A DNA stretch of 64,000 nucleotides from Didymella arachidicola. Its lineage: Eukaryota; Ascomycota; Dothideomycetes; Pleosporales; Didymellaceae. The DNA lies in contig CM049988.1 in NCBI GenBank assembly GCA_016630955.3, positions 2,480,001 to 2,544,000 on the forward strand. The letters are read 5' to 3'. Shown in pieces: positions 45,719-56,724 of this stretch. The number at the start of each line of letters is the position of its first letter. Within the stretch, counting starts at the first letter, position 1. A program made the position numbers and the translations under genes. Below the pieces are notes generated by a model. That model was not told the origin of the DNA. It searched no databases and saw nothing but the letters and a program-made list of their open reading frames with translations.

Positions 45719-46594
45719 CTAAGACGCATTCATCGCCCGTGTCAGCGCAACCCGCTTGCTGAACGGACTTAGGCTCCTCTCCCTCGGCGCTGCCCTCGGG
45801 GGTGGAGCAGCCTGTTTCGCAGCAGGCAGAGGCACCTCTTCGAAGCGGTTCCGCCCTGCGTTGCGCTCCCGCCTCGGACTCGGACTGCGTGAGCGAGGCG
45901 ACCTGCGCGCTGTGCGGCGCTGCGAGTATGGGCTGGGGCTGCGCTGGCCCTTCGACCTCGCTGCGCTCAGTGGCCGAGGAGACATCGAACCTGACATGCT
46001 TCGAGCGCGCCCACCCACCGTGTCCACTCGCTCCGCACTCTCGCGGCTGCGCTCCCGCGACGCCCGTCGCGCCCACTTGCCGTGCTCGTCTCCCTCTCTG
46101 CGCCCCTCGCCGTCTCTGCGCCGACGCCCGCGCACCTCCGGACTAGACGAACTCACGCGCCGCCTCAGATTGCGCCGCCGACCACCTTCCCCCTCGGACC
46201 CCGAAGCACTAGAAGAGCGCCCCCGCCGCTTCCCCTTCGCGCCGCTCCTCCGCTCCATCTCCCGCTCGCGCCCAGCATCCGTCGAAACCGTGCTCACCGA
46301 GTCCTCACTCACGCTCCTCTCCCGCTCTCTCCTGCGCAGGCGCTCGTCTTCCTTTTTCTTCAGGATATCGTCGGCAACGCCCTTGTTGCGCACCAGGTCG
46401 GCGGGCACTTCGGTTGTCAGGGCGGGCGCGAGGCGCGGGTTGAGCAGCTGCTGGGTGCGCGAGGGGCGCGGTTTGTAGGGCCGGTCCTGGGCGCGGGCTT
46501 TGCATTCGTAGCTGTAGTGGCCGCGCTGGAGGCACTTTTGGCAGAGGGTTGTGGGGGCGGCCTTGGAGGGGCCGGTGCCTGGGCGGCGGAACAT
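45719..46594 (-). CDS. Zinc-knuckle RS-rich protein (ZCCHC10-like)
   Basis: Intronless, 291 aa. Near the N terminus is one CCHC knuckle of the ZCCHC10 type (CQKCLQRGHYSYEC, residues about 18-31), preceded by MFRRPG and followed by YKPRPSRTQQL and LNPRLAP. The remainder is Arg/Ser/Glu-rich, with many RS and SPSP motifs (RSPRSRSPSPRRERNAGRNR), a composition typical of nuclear speckle and splicing-associated proteins. RNA binding and a splicing role are inferred. It is convergent with cwf18 and divergent from the R3H gene. Confidence 0.8.
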   Translation of the reverse strand: MFRRPGTGPSKAAPTTLCQKCLQRGHYSYECKARAQDRPYKPRPSRTQQLLNPRLAPALTTEVPADLVRNKGVADDILKKKEDERLRRRERERSVSEDSVSTVSTDAGREREMERRSGAKGKRRGRSSSASGSEGEGGRRRNLRRRVSSSSPEVRGRRRRDGEGRREGDEHGKWARRASRERSRESAERVDTVGGRARSMSGSMSPRPLSAARSKGQRSPSPYSQRRTARRSPRSRSPSPRRERNAGRNRFEEVPLPAAKQAAPPPRAAPRERSLSPFSKRVALTRAMNAS

Positions 46595-47248
46595 GGTGGT
46601 GGGTGGAGTAGATGTGGAGCGGCAGGTGTCGTGCTTAAGTCGATTGAGTTTCGTCCAGAGAATTGACCGGCTCACGTGATGATTGTATGAATGAGTAACT
46701 GATTAATTCCACCAAGCGTGTCCCCCAGGCTGTTGAGAAGAGTAAGGCTGCCAAGATTGTCGCGATGAGGTCACACGTGAGCTGGCCAAAAGTTCAGTCG
46801 GAGTCGGCGAAACCTAGGCGGAGCTGTGAGAACTGACGACCCACGCAACCTCGCTCTCTCTCGCACTGCACCCCGCGCACCACCAGCCTGCCCCGCGCAC
46901 GCTGCCCTGCTCGCTCTGCCTCGTCGCGCTGCCAATTCGCCCTGCGCCCCGCGCCCGCCCGCGACTGCCTGCTACGCTACGCGCCCCAGCCCTGCGCATC
47001 GCCCAGCCCTGCGCATCTTGCACTCCACTCCATTCACTCTGCGTACAGCCTCGAATGTCGGCACACCACAATGTCCAGCTTCCTGGCCCGTCCCACCGCG
47101 AATTTCCTTGAGCATCCCATTTCTTGAGCGCCTGACATCTCTCTCCTTCTGATCTACGCCCGCCCACGGCACTCACTCCCCACGTGGTTCGAGACGCGCT
47201 CCTGTCTTTTTTGCAGCTGCATCCACACACACACGAGTCGACGCCGTC
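46595..47248. promoter_or_regulatory. Divergent promoter with three CACGTG palindromes
   Basis: The 654-bp region between the zinc-knuckle gene (minus strand) and the R3H-SUZ gene (plus strand) contains CACGTG at 46673-46678 (inside TCACGTGA, so also an RTCACRTG match), 46774-46779 and 47181-47186. Cbf1- or bHLH-type binding is inferred from the motif alone. A long C-rich tract occupies 46850-47060. Confidence 0.4.
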
Positions 47249-49826
47249 ATGTCCTCTGCAACGCCCTCCCAGCAGGAGCAGGCGCAGGCGAGGCTGTCCT
47301 TTGCAAAGGTGCGCCGCGAGTGTCGCAACATCGACAAGTACGCTAACAGCCTCCAGGTCGCTGCATCTGCCTTGAAAGCGCCCACACCTGCACCAAACAC
47401 GGCCGCCAAGCCAAAACCGCCTGTTGCGACGCCCAGAATTCCGAGCCAGCCGCAAATTGCGCGCTCTGTGCCAGTCGCTGCGCAAGTACCACAGGCACCG
47501 TCCGAGAAGAACAAGGACGAGCTCCACAATGGCACCGCTGGAAACAGCGAGGACCGCACAGGACAGTGGACTGCCAATGCGACCGAGTCAGCGGCGCCGT
47601 CCTCGGACGTCAAGCAGGAGCTGCCAGAGCGACCGCGCTCGATTGCACTGGTCAAGATTTCTGCCGCCGAAGACAGCAGCACCCAGTTGTCCTCGTCCGA
47701 CGACTCATGCAAGCCTCCCAGTGTCGACGGGAAGAGCGTAGCGTCTGCGACCACCTTTGCACTTGACGAAAAAGAGTCACTGCGCCCAGACGACAGCGCC
47801 AGTCTCAGAGCTGTCGAGGAGGAAGACGTCACATCTCCGCCCGACTCCGTCGTGAACGACTCACGCCAGGGCTCAGACAATGGCGCTGCTCGCGCTTTCC
47901 GCGACCAGCTGCACGAAATTGCAGTCATGAACCCCCAGTCGCAGCGTGGTGTGCCGCCAGGCCGGTTCCCCAACCTGCCACCAGGCCCACATATGCTGTA
48001 CGACCCCAACCAGGCGCTGAATGGAGGACGGCCAACGTCGCAGCCCGTGGGAACTGGCCTGCCCAACATGGGCGGTGTGCCTAATCTGCCCTCTGCTCCC
48101 GACGAGAAACTCATCGAAGCGCTGCAGTCTCCGCGCGATCGACTCTTCGTTGTCAAGATTGAGCAAGACTTTATCGATTTCATCAAGGATTCCCGGTACG
48201 TCCTACAAATGCCGCACTGTGACCCTGACTGACCAATCACAGCGAGAGCGAATATTCCCTGCCCAACTGCAACACTTTCTATCGCATGCTGGCCCATCGT
48301 CTTGCTGATTACTACATGCTCGGCCATGTTGTTGACTCCACCATGACAGGTGTGAAGATCACGAGGACAGCGTTCTGCAGGATGTGAGGCAGTTCCTCCA
48401 CGCTCGACTTCAATCGCTGACACATTCCAGCCCGCCTCCATTGTCTCAGATGGTCGATGTGTCCAAGGGTGCAGACACGCCTCCGGTCGAGCTTCCCGCT
48501 CGCAAGATCATGCGTCGTGAAGATGCCAAGTCTGGCACAAACACCACGTCTAATTCGCAAAACCCGTCAAAGACGACCTCTGAGGTCGACGGGAGTGATG
48601 GCAGCAACGATGGCAAGGACAAGGCTGCGTTGACGCGTGAGGAGCGCGAGGCACGGTACCGAGAAGCCCGCCAACGTATCTTTGGTGCCGAGAGCGAAGA
48701 CTCGGGTGCAGCCGAGAGCACCGAATCAGCGGAAGAGAAGGAAAAGGCCAAGGACGTGTCACGGTCAAGCTCCGCTTCGGGCAAGAAGAAGAGCAAGAAG
48801 CAGCGCAACTACGATGATGACGACTTCCAAGCTCGCTCTCACTTCAACGTCTACTACCCCCAGCAGTATCCAGCTCCGGGCTATACGGCCGAGAACGCCG
48901 TCTACTATAATGGGTACTCGGGCGCCGCACCCCAGGCTCAATACGTGGGCTCGCCATCAACAGCTTACAGCAACCCATACCCGGTCATGGGATCTCCTGA
49001 TGCTCAATCTCAGTATGGCTGGAGTGGCCAACCGTTCCAGCCGCAGAACGGATCAGCAATGTACCAGAACTACGGACAGATGCAGCCGGGATATGACCTC
49101 TCTGCCGACTTTCAACGAGGCATGTCCTTCCAGAGTCCGGTAATGCCTTCCCAGGTCACCCCCAAGATGGCGAACACACCCATGGCGCCGTACCAAGAGC
49201 CCTTCCAGCAACCGCAGCAAATGCCTGCTACACAAGGTTGGCCGCAGATGAATCAGCCCCAGTACCCTATGGGCCAGGCACCATATGGCCCACCCAGCAA
49301 CCGTCCCATGTCCGCACCTCAGCCCCAGCCCTATGCCTACGGCCAGTTCCCACCGAACCCATACAACGGCCAGCCTAACCGCAACCAACACCCCGTACCA
49401 GGTAGCTGGAACCGTCAGCAGTTCAATCCACAGAGCCAAGCGTTCATCCCAGGTGGCCGCAACATGCCCTTTCAAATGCCACCAAACATGGGCCAGGGCC
49501 CTCCCCAGATGAACGGCTACGGCGGCTACCAAATGCAAGGCCCACCATCCAGCATGCACCAAATGCCCCGCATGAGCCCCTCAGCCGGCAGCACACCCTC
49601 GTTTGGCTCGCCGCAGAGCATCCCCGGCAACGGCGCGGCCATGAACAACATTGCGTCTCAGACCAGCGACCAGACTTCCTCCCGCATTCCCTCAGGCGCG
49701 AGCAGCATCGCCAAGTACGGCACGCCGTCTCACCTCCCGCCTAAACCTCCCGCCCCGCACCAGCCTCCTGCTCCCAAGTTCGATTTGGGGCAGCTCAATG
49801 GCGCAAGAGCGGGAATCCCTAATTAA
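47249..49826 (+). CDS. R3H-SUZ domain RNA-binding protein with Gln/Pro/Met-rich prion-like tail
   Basis: Exons 47249-48195, 48243-48383 and 48431-49826 give 827 aa. Domains: a disordered Ser/Pro-rich N terminus; an R3H domain (about 300-362, DRLFVVKIEQDFIDFIKDSR, ESEYSLPNCNTFYRMLAHRL, with the RxxxH-like pattern RMLAH); a SUZ motif (about 385-445, LPARKIMRREDA, REARYREARQRIF); then a tail of about 340 residues rich in Gln, Pro, Met, Tyr and Asn. R3H and SUZ both bind single-stranded RNA, and the prion-like tail suggests entry into RNP granules. Both introns fall within or next to the R3H module and have standard sites. Similar fungal proteins are annotated R3H/SUZ; their targets are unknown. 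Confidence 0.88.
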
Positions 49827-52800
49827 CGTCCTCACGAACGTCGACAGCATCGTCGAATACGAATATCTCACTTCTGCATTGCGATGGTGCTGTGACTTAC
49901 CTACCTCCTGCATTGTCTCTGGTTCGGCTCGGGTGGCAAGAAATGGGAATTGGCGATTGGCGTTTAAAAGTACCTAGGTGTTCTCCAGTTGGCAGATTGT
50001 TTTATTAATGCATCTCCATCATCCATGTTCTATCATCGACGCGTGTGACAGGAACAAGCACATGTTCTCACTAACCCCGCGCTCGTACTAGCCACTTCCT
50101 CCCCTTTCGCATCTCCTATTATTAACACGCTCAATCCTACAACTAACCCATTCACTCCATCTCCTGGGCATCCCGCACTCGCCATCACCCTCTTATAAAG
50201 GAGCCCAGCACCGCACCCCAGAACCTCCAACCTCCTAGTCATATAATCCCGCACCGCATCGTCCAAGCTAACCTACCACACAAAAGAAACCTCAGCCAGG
50301 TAGCTTCTTCGTTTGTTGCAGTTGACAATACAGCACTGCACTCCTGTCTCTTATCTAGTGCAGTGCAATGCAATGTAGCAAGCAAGCAAGCACCCTAGAG
50401 GTCGCTCGCTGGGAGATATTGTATCGTAGCGTAGCGTATCGTATCGCTGAACTTGCGGGACTGTTCAGGCATGGGGGGTCGTTGGGGAATTCGGGGGAGA
50501 GGGGATGTAAGAGAGAGTCGTAGGTAAGTTAGGTTACAGGAAAGATATAGGAAAAGGGGGGTGATGGAGGAAGGGTTGGGGATATACTACGTCCTGACTA
50601 AAGTGCAATGGTGTTTACGTGGTGCACGAGCGCAGGGCTGGGTGAGTGTAAGCTGCACGCTTGTGTACCGTAGGCTAGTAAATGGATGGTAAGAGCAGTC
50701 CTGCAGGTACTGCGGATAGAGATTCTGTCTATGCAGAGGTCGAAACGAAACGAAACGGGGGATAGTGCGTTTCGAATGCTGGGGAAGGGGGTGGTGTACG
50801 TATGGCGCACTTGCATTCTAGAAAATTGCGCGTGTAGTAGGCCCTGCGTAGTAGAGCGTGGTAGAATGCACATTACGATTTCAAGACCAGGGAGGGGAGG
50901 GGAAGGGGGAGTAATCAGTGCATTGGCAGCGCCTGCATTCCGTCTCGAACTTCTGCATCGCAGGCGGTGGATGGCGAGGGCCTGCATTGTTGGTTCTAGG
51001 ACTGCTTGGGAGTGTTGGTGGGATGCTCGTACGATGGGTGGGCTTCGGTATGATCTTCGTTGCGGCCTTAGGTGCATGTGCCAGGCGCGGTGAGTGTTGC
51101 GCTGTGGTTTTTGTTGGGATGTCGATCCGTGCTGGGGCTGGGGCTTGGGTAAGAAGACAGGCTTAGCTGGTGTAAAGTGAATGCTTTGCGGTAATGGAGA
51201 TGTTGTGCTTAAAATTTGGAAAATTGACAATGTGACGAGGAGAATTGGTCTCTGGTGATACACAAATTTCCTTCTTCGAAGATGGGTCTAGGCCTAAGGT
51301 CGGTTTTGACTTAGGGCACTATAGGGACTACATGGAGATGAATATTATGGGTACGTCTGTGACTGTGACAGTGACAGTGAATGAAATGTTGCTCGTGGAG
51401 AGTAGGTCTCGAATCCCATGATTGGACACGTTTCCACCGCCAGAGCCGCCCAGAGCCACAACGATGAAATGTAATAGTCAGACTACTTATAGTATCCAAA
51501 TCAGCCGACTGCAATCGACACAGACCCGCAAACTTCCTAATAAAGACCATTTAGGGCCTCTGCAGACACTGACCATCGACACTGCTAGATTTCATCGGCC
51601 AAAAAGACAATGGTTTGCCCGCTGCCATCACGACCCGAATAGACGTGGCGTCTAGTCCCAGCAGCAGACAACGAACAACTTGACCAAGAACAGCCGACCG
51701 CAATCGACACCAGTCCCAAAGATTCCCAGATGCAGCAATATCGGCACCCGTGACGCAGCACAGACTTTGAGTAGTCGGGCGCCGTATCCAGCGGCGGCGT
51801 GCTGTGATCGATGGTTGGAGGGGACTTGCCGGATGGAGTAGCTGCCGTGTGTCTACCCTACTGTGGTACACGGCATAAGTAGTGTAGGTGGAGAATGGCG
51901 ACAAGGGGTAAGGACCGAAGATGAGAGCAGGTTTACCGTGTGACCTGACTCATTGAACAATGCTTTCTGTGATGACTCTTGCCATTTATCTAATAGAATG
52001 CTGCAAAGATTTCGCAGCGCATAGTCTAATCATTAGAAACTCTGAGACCCACCTACACTACTTATGCCATATACCATAGTATTTGTTGTACCACAGTAAA
52101 TTTTGTTTCAATCGGTGAGAGTCGGTACCGTGGCTCCGGAGCGAGAATCAGAAAGTACGGCGTGGTGTTGCTGTGTGAGTCGTGGAGACCGTCTGCGACG
52201 TCATCCCGCATGTCGGAGAAGGCACGAAGAACACCCGAGGACGCCGTAGAAAATTTCTTTACCACCGACGAGGAAAAAGCCCCACTTTGCGCATATGCAT
52301 GCAGATAGATCGCGGGGACCATGTGTTTCGTCCGTTCTGGCGATGCCGATGTCGTCGTTGGTACGAGGGATGCGTAATCGCAGCTTCGAGAATGCGGCGG
52401 CACGGAAGAGCTCGTGATGTGTCGAGTTCGTGCTCATTGTGATGAAAGCATCGCAGAGGAAACGCAACTGCGTTAAACGCCGCTGTGACAAGGACCACGT
52501 TCACGGTGTGAATATTCAAAAACGGCATGCGTCCACTGTCGGATCGCCCACCGGCACACAGCATCAAGTACCGACATGTCTCCCTGCGGAGACTCTCGCA
52601 GAAACCCCCCGCACCCCGCACAATGATCAAGCTGACGAATCTGGAGATCGTGACGTCGGTAGTGGCTGCCGCTGCAGAGCCTCAAGTGGGTCCAAAGCAA
52701 CGGCCCAAACCAACAGGATTGCAGCGCTTGGGCGGTGCTTGGCGTTACAAGCCTTGATCCGTAAGCTTAGCGTGTAGGGCTGCCCTCAACGCCGCCGCGA

Positions 52801-53048
52801 TGACGTCGCCTGCGACCGTTCACGTACCGGGCGCCAACGACCGGCACTCGCTCGAACCATCGGTAGCACGACGGCGTGATCGGCCAGCTGCTGCGCGAAG
52901 GGGAAGTCCAGCCGAAGTGTGACGGCATGGGGCATGGAGGATCAACGTAGAGGTCACGGTGCCATGAAGTGCTGCTGCGAATGCGGGTTTATAGGCTCGT
53001 GGAGTCCCCGCGCTCTCCAGCTCCTTAGCTACTCTTTTTGTTGCAATC
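49827..53048. other. Long gene-poor region upstream of the sugar transporter
   Basis: About 3.2 kb without a supported gene. It contains a GTATCGTAGCGTAGCGTATC-type run near 50422-50450, two related GCAATCGACAC segments near 51511 and 51699, and the inverted-repeat element at 51859-52098. Frames such as 50598-51263 (-) have no recognisable product. Confidence 0.5.
51859..52098. mobile_element. TA-flanked inverted-repeat element, possible MITE
   Basis: The outer ends match perfectly in inverse orientation: TACTGTGGTAC at 51859-51869 and GTACCACAGTA at 52088-52098. An inner perfect pair lies at 51872-51891 (GGCATAAGTAGTGTAGGTGG) and 52049-52068 (its reverse complement). The right arm has about 19 extra bases between outer and inner repeats. 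Total length is 240 bp with no coding capacity. Terminal TA on both sides is compatible with a Tc1/mariner-type target duplication. Confidence 0.6.
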
Positions 53049-54913
53049 ATGGCTTCTGCAATGGAGAACAGCGCCGATGGGGCGAAGATGCATGACGAAC
53101 GACGCTCGAATGACTCTCCGATGAAGGATGTGGAGAAGAAGCCTGTCATGTTGTCTGGCGGCGCGAAGCAGATTTTCAGACCCAGGATCATTGCTATGGC
53201 GTGCATTGTGTCCATGGGTGGTTTCAGTAAGTCTACCAGCGTTGTCTGTAAGCCAATAGCTAACAAAGTGACAGTCTTTGGATATGACACAGGTCAGATT
53301 TCTGGCTTTCTGGAGATGCCCGACTTTCTCAGGAAGTTTGCGGATAACTATACACCACCAAGTCCTGAGAGTCCAGATGGTAAATACAGCTTCAGCAACG
53401 TCCGCTCTGGACTGATCGTGGCTTTGCTCTCCATTGGAACGCTGGTCGGTGCGCTCATTGCTGCTCCCATCTCCGACAAATTCGGCCGCAAGTACTCGAT
53501 CGTTTTCTGGAACATTATTTTCTGCGTTGGTGTCATCGTCCAGATCACAACCTCCAACACATGGTACCAAATCGCTATCGGTCGCTGGGTCGCGGGCCTG
53601 GGAGTTGGTGGTCTTTCTGTCCTCACGCCCATGTACCAGTCTGAGACAGCTCCACGCTACGTTCGTGGTGCGCTCGTCTCGTGCTACCAGCTGTTCATCA
53701 CGCTCGGCATCTTCACTGCGTACTGCATCAACTTCGGCACCGAGGCAGACCAGAGCTCACGCTCCTGGAAGCTGCCCATGGGCATTGGGTTCATCTGGTC
53801 TGGCCTGATGGTGGTCGGTATCATGTTCATGCCGGAATCACCTCGCTGGGAGTATCGCAAGGGAAAGATCAACGAAGCCCGCAAAACTATCGCGCTCACG
53901 TATGGTGTCAACGAGGACCATGCTGAAGTGCAGCGCGAGATCAGAGAGATTGAGATGAAGCTGGAAGCTGAACGAGCGGGTGGCGACCACCACCCTTGGT
54001 ATGAGATCTTCACTGGCCCGGCTATGGCGTACCGCACCCTGCTCGGCATCGCGCTGCAGATGCTACAGCAACTGACTGGGGCCAACTACTACTTCTACTA
54101 CGGAACCACCGTCTTCGCGTCCGTCGGCCTGTCCAACTCATACGTCACGTCCATCATTCTTGGCGCTGTCAACTTCGGCTGCACATTCCCCGGTCTCTAC
54201 ATCGTCGAGAAGTACGGTCGTCGCCCCGCGCTCATCTACGGCGCGCTGTGGATGTTCGTATGCTTCCTCATCTTCGCCTCGCTGGGCCACTTCGCCCTCG
54301 GACCCGAAGACAACCCCTCACAAGGCGTCGGCTACGGCATGATCGTAGTCGCATGTCTATTTATCGCCGCATTCGCATCAACCTGGGGCCCCATTGTATG
54401 GGCTGTAGTCGGCGAAATCTACCCTTCACGTAAGCCACCCCCCTTAAACCCCCCACACTCATACTGACTAACAACCACCCAGGCTACCGCGCACAGTGCA
54501 TGGCCCTCGCCACAGCCTCAAACTGGATCTGGAACTTCCTCCTCTCCTTCTTCACCCCCTTCATCACCTCCGCCATTGACTACCGCTACGGCTACGTCTT
54601 CTCCGGCTGCTGTTTCGCCGGCGCGGTTGTCGTGTACTTTTTCCTGTGCGAGTCTCAGGGCCGCAGCCTCGAGGAGATCGATACCATGTACATCCTTGGC
54701 GTCAAGCCGTGGAATAGCAAGCACTGGGTCCCCACTGAGGGCGAGGAGCTGCCGAATCTGGATAATACGTATTTGACGCCGGGTGCGAGGGGGATTCAGA
54801 AGAAGAACGAAGCGAGGGCGCCTGAGCAGAGTATGTTGGAGAAGGTGCCAAGTCATTTGATGCAGAGTAGTGGTGCGGCGGCACCGGCTGGTGTGAGGGA
54901 GGAGGTTGAGTGA
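53049..54913 (+). CDS. High-affinity glucose/monosaccharide transporter (MFS sugar porter)
   Basis: Exons 53049-53226, 53275-54429 and 54483-54913 give 587 aa with 12 predicted helices. The sugar-porter signatures are present: FGYDTGQISG in helix 1, the loop motif DKFGRK, GRWVAGLGVGGLSVLTPMYQ, PESPRW, the helix 7 sugar-binding QQLTGANYYFYYGT, EKYGRRPAL, and VGEIYPSRYRAQ. The sequence is most like HGT-1/MstE-type high-affinity glucose transporters of filamentous fungi. The N terminus is a 45-residue polar region; the C-terminal tail is long and hydrophilic. The C-terminal intron splits the Arg codon of EIYPSR. It is preceded by a long regulatory region and followed by the BTB pair. The substrate is inferred from the family. 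Confidence 0.92.
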
Positions 54914-55542
54914 GCCTTTGTTTTTGATGTTATGGGGTGGAACGTAGAGTTAGTGCTGTAGGAATATGTTCGATTTTTTACATGCTTCTGAGTCTTGCGC
55001 AACCTCAGCGGTCCTTCGCGCGTCACAGACCTAGCACCCCGTTCACATGAAGTACGCTGCGAATGAATGTGGTATGCTACGTACTCAGTAAAATCTGGAT
55101 TGATACCCTGTTGCGGACGCAGTGTGATACTTCTCATATGAGATGGACACCCTTGAAAGCTAGTGCAATGAATTTACCCTTATTATGCTACGTGTAGGAG
55201 TAATATCGCAGAATATTCCCCTATATATATATATCTACTGGCTTGCAGAGCAGGTAGATTGGTCTATTTTGCTCTGCAACAAGTAAATATCGGAGTAGTT
55301 AGAGTCTACGTTGTGCCCTACATGCATTGACGAGGCTGTTAGCAGGAAGTCTTCTGGACATGAGTTGTAATGCTCAAACTGGCGATTGTCTGGGTCGATA
55401 GCGCGCGTGTGCTGAGTCATCTTCACCTTCACTTCCACTTCATCTTTTGGCACATCAGTCCATCTGCCCCCAACCGGGTACAAAGCTTTCTTTCATGCAA
55501 TGCGCCTAAAACAACAAAACGCAAACAGCTGTCGGAGTCGAC
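54914..55542. other. Intergenic spacer
   Basis: About 630 bp, AT-rich around 55140-55330 with a TATATATATATATC run near 55222, and no recognisable gene. Confidence 0.5.
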
Positions 55543-56330
55543 ATGTCTTCAGCGCGTCAGAACTCTGTCCGTCCACAGCCTTGTGTCTCGTGAGTATAGT
55601 GTACAGTGTATGTGTGGCAGCTAGAGCGAATCTGACACGGCCGAACAGTGCACCAGACCCAGTCTTCGCAATAATACTCGTCGGTCCGGATAAGAAGCGC
55701 TCTATCGTCCACGAGACTGTCCTTGTCCACCATTCTGAGTACTTCCGCGCAGCCCTCACAGGCGGCTTCTCAGAAGCACAGGACAAATTTATCATCGTTG
55801 AGGATGTGTACGCAGAGACCTTCGAATTCTTCGTACATTGGCTCTACTACCAGCGCCTTCCCAGAAAAATCCACCCCGATGATCCTGAGCTGGTGAAACG
55901 CTTCCACCCGAACGACAAGCCAAACGACGAGAACTTAGTTGACTTGTACATCTTTGCCAATGCCTATCAAGTACCAACTCTCCGCAAGGGACTGATCGCC
56001 GTGATTTTCGTCAGGATCTTTTATAACGGGGGCACGCTGATGAGCATGCGCGCCATTGAGAACACCTTTGAGCATCTGCAGGCCAAGGACACCCTCTGTC
56101 GTCTCCTTGTCGATCAGCAGTGTCATTACGATGTCTTAAATAACCCTCGACGAGCTGCGTTCATGAACCTCACCTACATCAAAGCCATATGAGAACGCTT
56201 CGTGTACCTTACGAACACCCCAGGCATGACGGCTAAGAACGACCTCGACATTTGTGACTATCATGAGCATCACACCGAAGAGGGGCGACAAGCATACGAG
56301 AGAAAGAGGAAGCTGTTCGGTGTGTCATAG
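55543..56330 (+). pseudogene. BTB/POZ-domain gene with premature TGA near the 3' end
   Basis: Exon 1 is 55543-55589 and exon 2 starts at 55649. The BTB core is well kept: PVFAIILVGPDKKRSIVHET, HSEYFRAALTGGFSEAQ, and FEFFVHWLYYQRLP, then a BACK-like helical region. The frame meets TGA at 56190-56192 after TYIKAI, giving 196 aa. Beyond it the same frame stays open for 45 codons to TAG at 56328 and still matches the neighbour: ERFV, then DICDYHEHHTEEGRQAYERK, against DYHEHMNDEEGKACEKE in the next gene. So the stop probably removes a formerly coding C-terminal helix. The shortened protein keeps the whole BTB fold and could be functional, so 'truncated gene' is as fair a label as pseudogene. Confidence 0.6.
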
Positions 56331-56724
56331 CGCTCAGGAGCAAATTTTGTCTAAATCGAAACGAAGTTGGAAGGGACTCAGCAACGTCAAGACTTCATCG
56401 AACGCGACGGTACGCAGAAGCCCAACCGTCACAACGATGGCAGGCCAAACTATCGCACGTTCGCAAAGAAAGAGCATCTGAGTGAAGTAGAGTCTGTCCG
56501 TATTCAACCGTTGGGGCAGCGAGAAGGCAAAAAGATACCTTAGGTATATATGATCAGTCTCTACAATGATTTGTGCCCTCAATAAACCAAAAATCTTGTT
56601 CTCGTTACAATGTCTGAGCGCAGTCCCTGAGATAGGAGCCTGCTCCAGAGGCCCTGGTGGTAGATGCAAAGAACGATATCGACTGAGGTCGAACCTGCCC
56701 TGCTATGCAATCACAGATCACGGT

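Noticed and set aside
47173..48441. 422-codon minus-strand frame opposite the R3H gene
   Set aside because: The sense strand has a conserved R3H domain with proper introns; the antisense frame has no recognisable feature.
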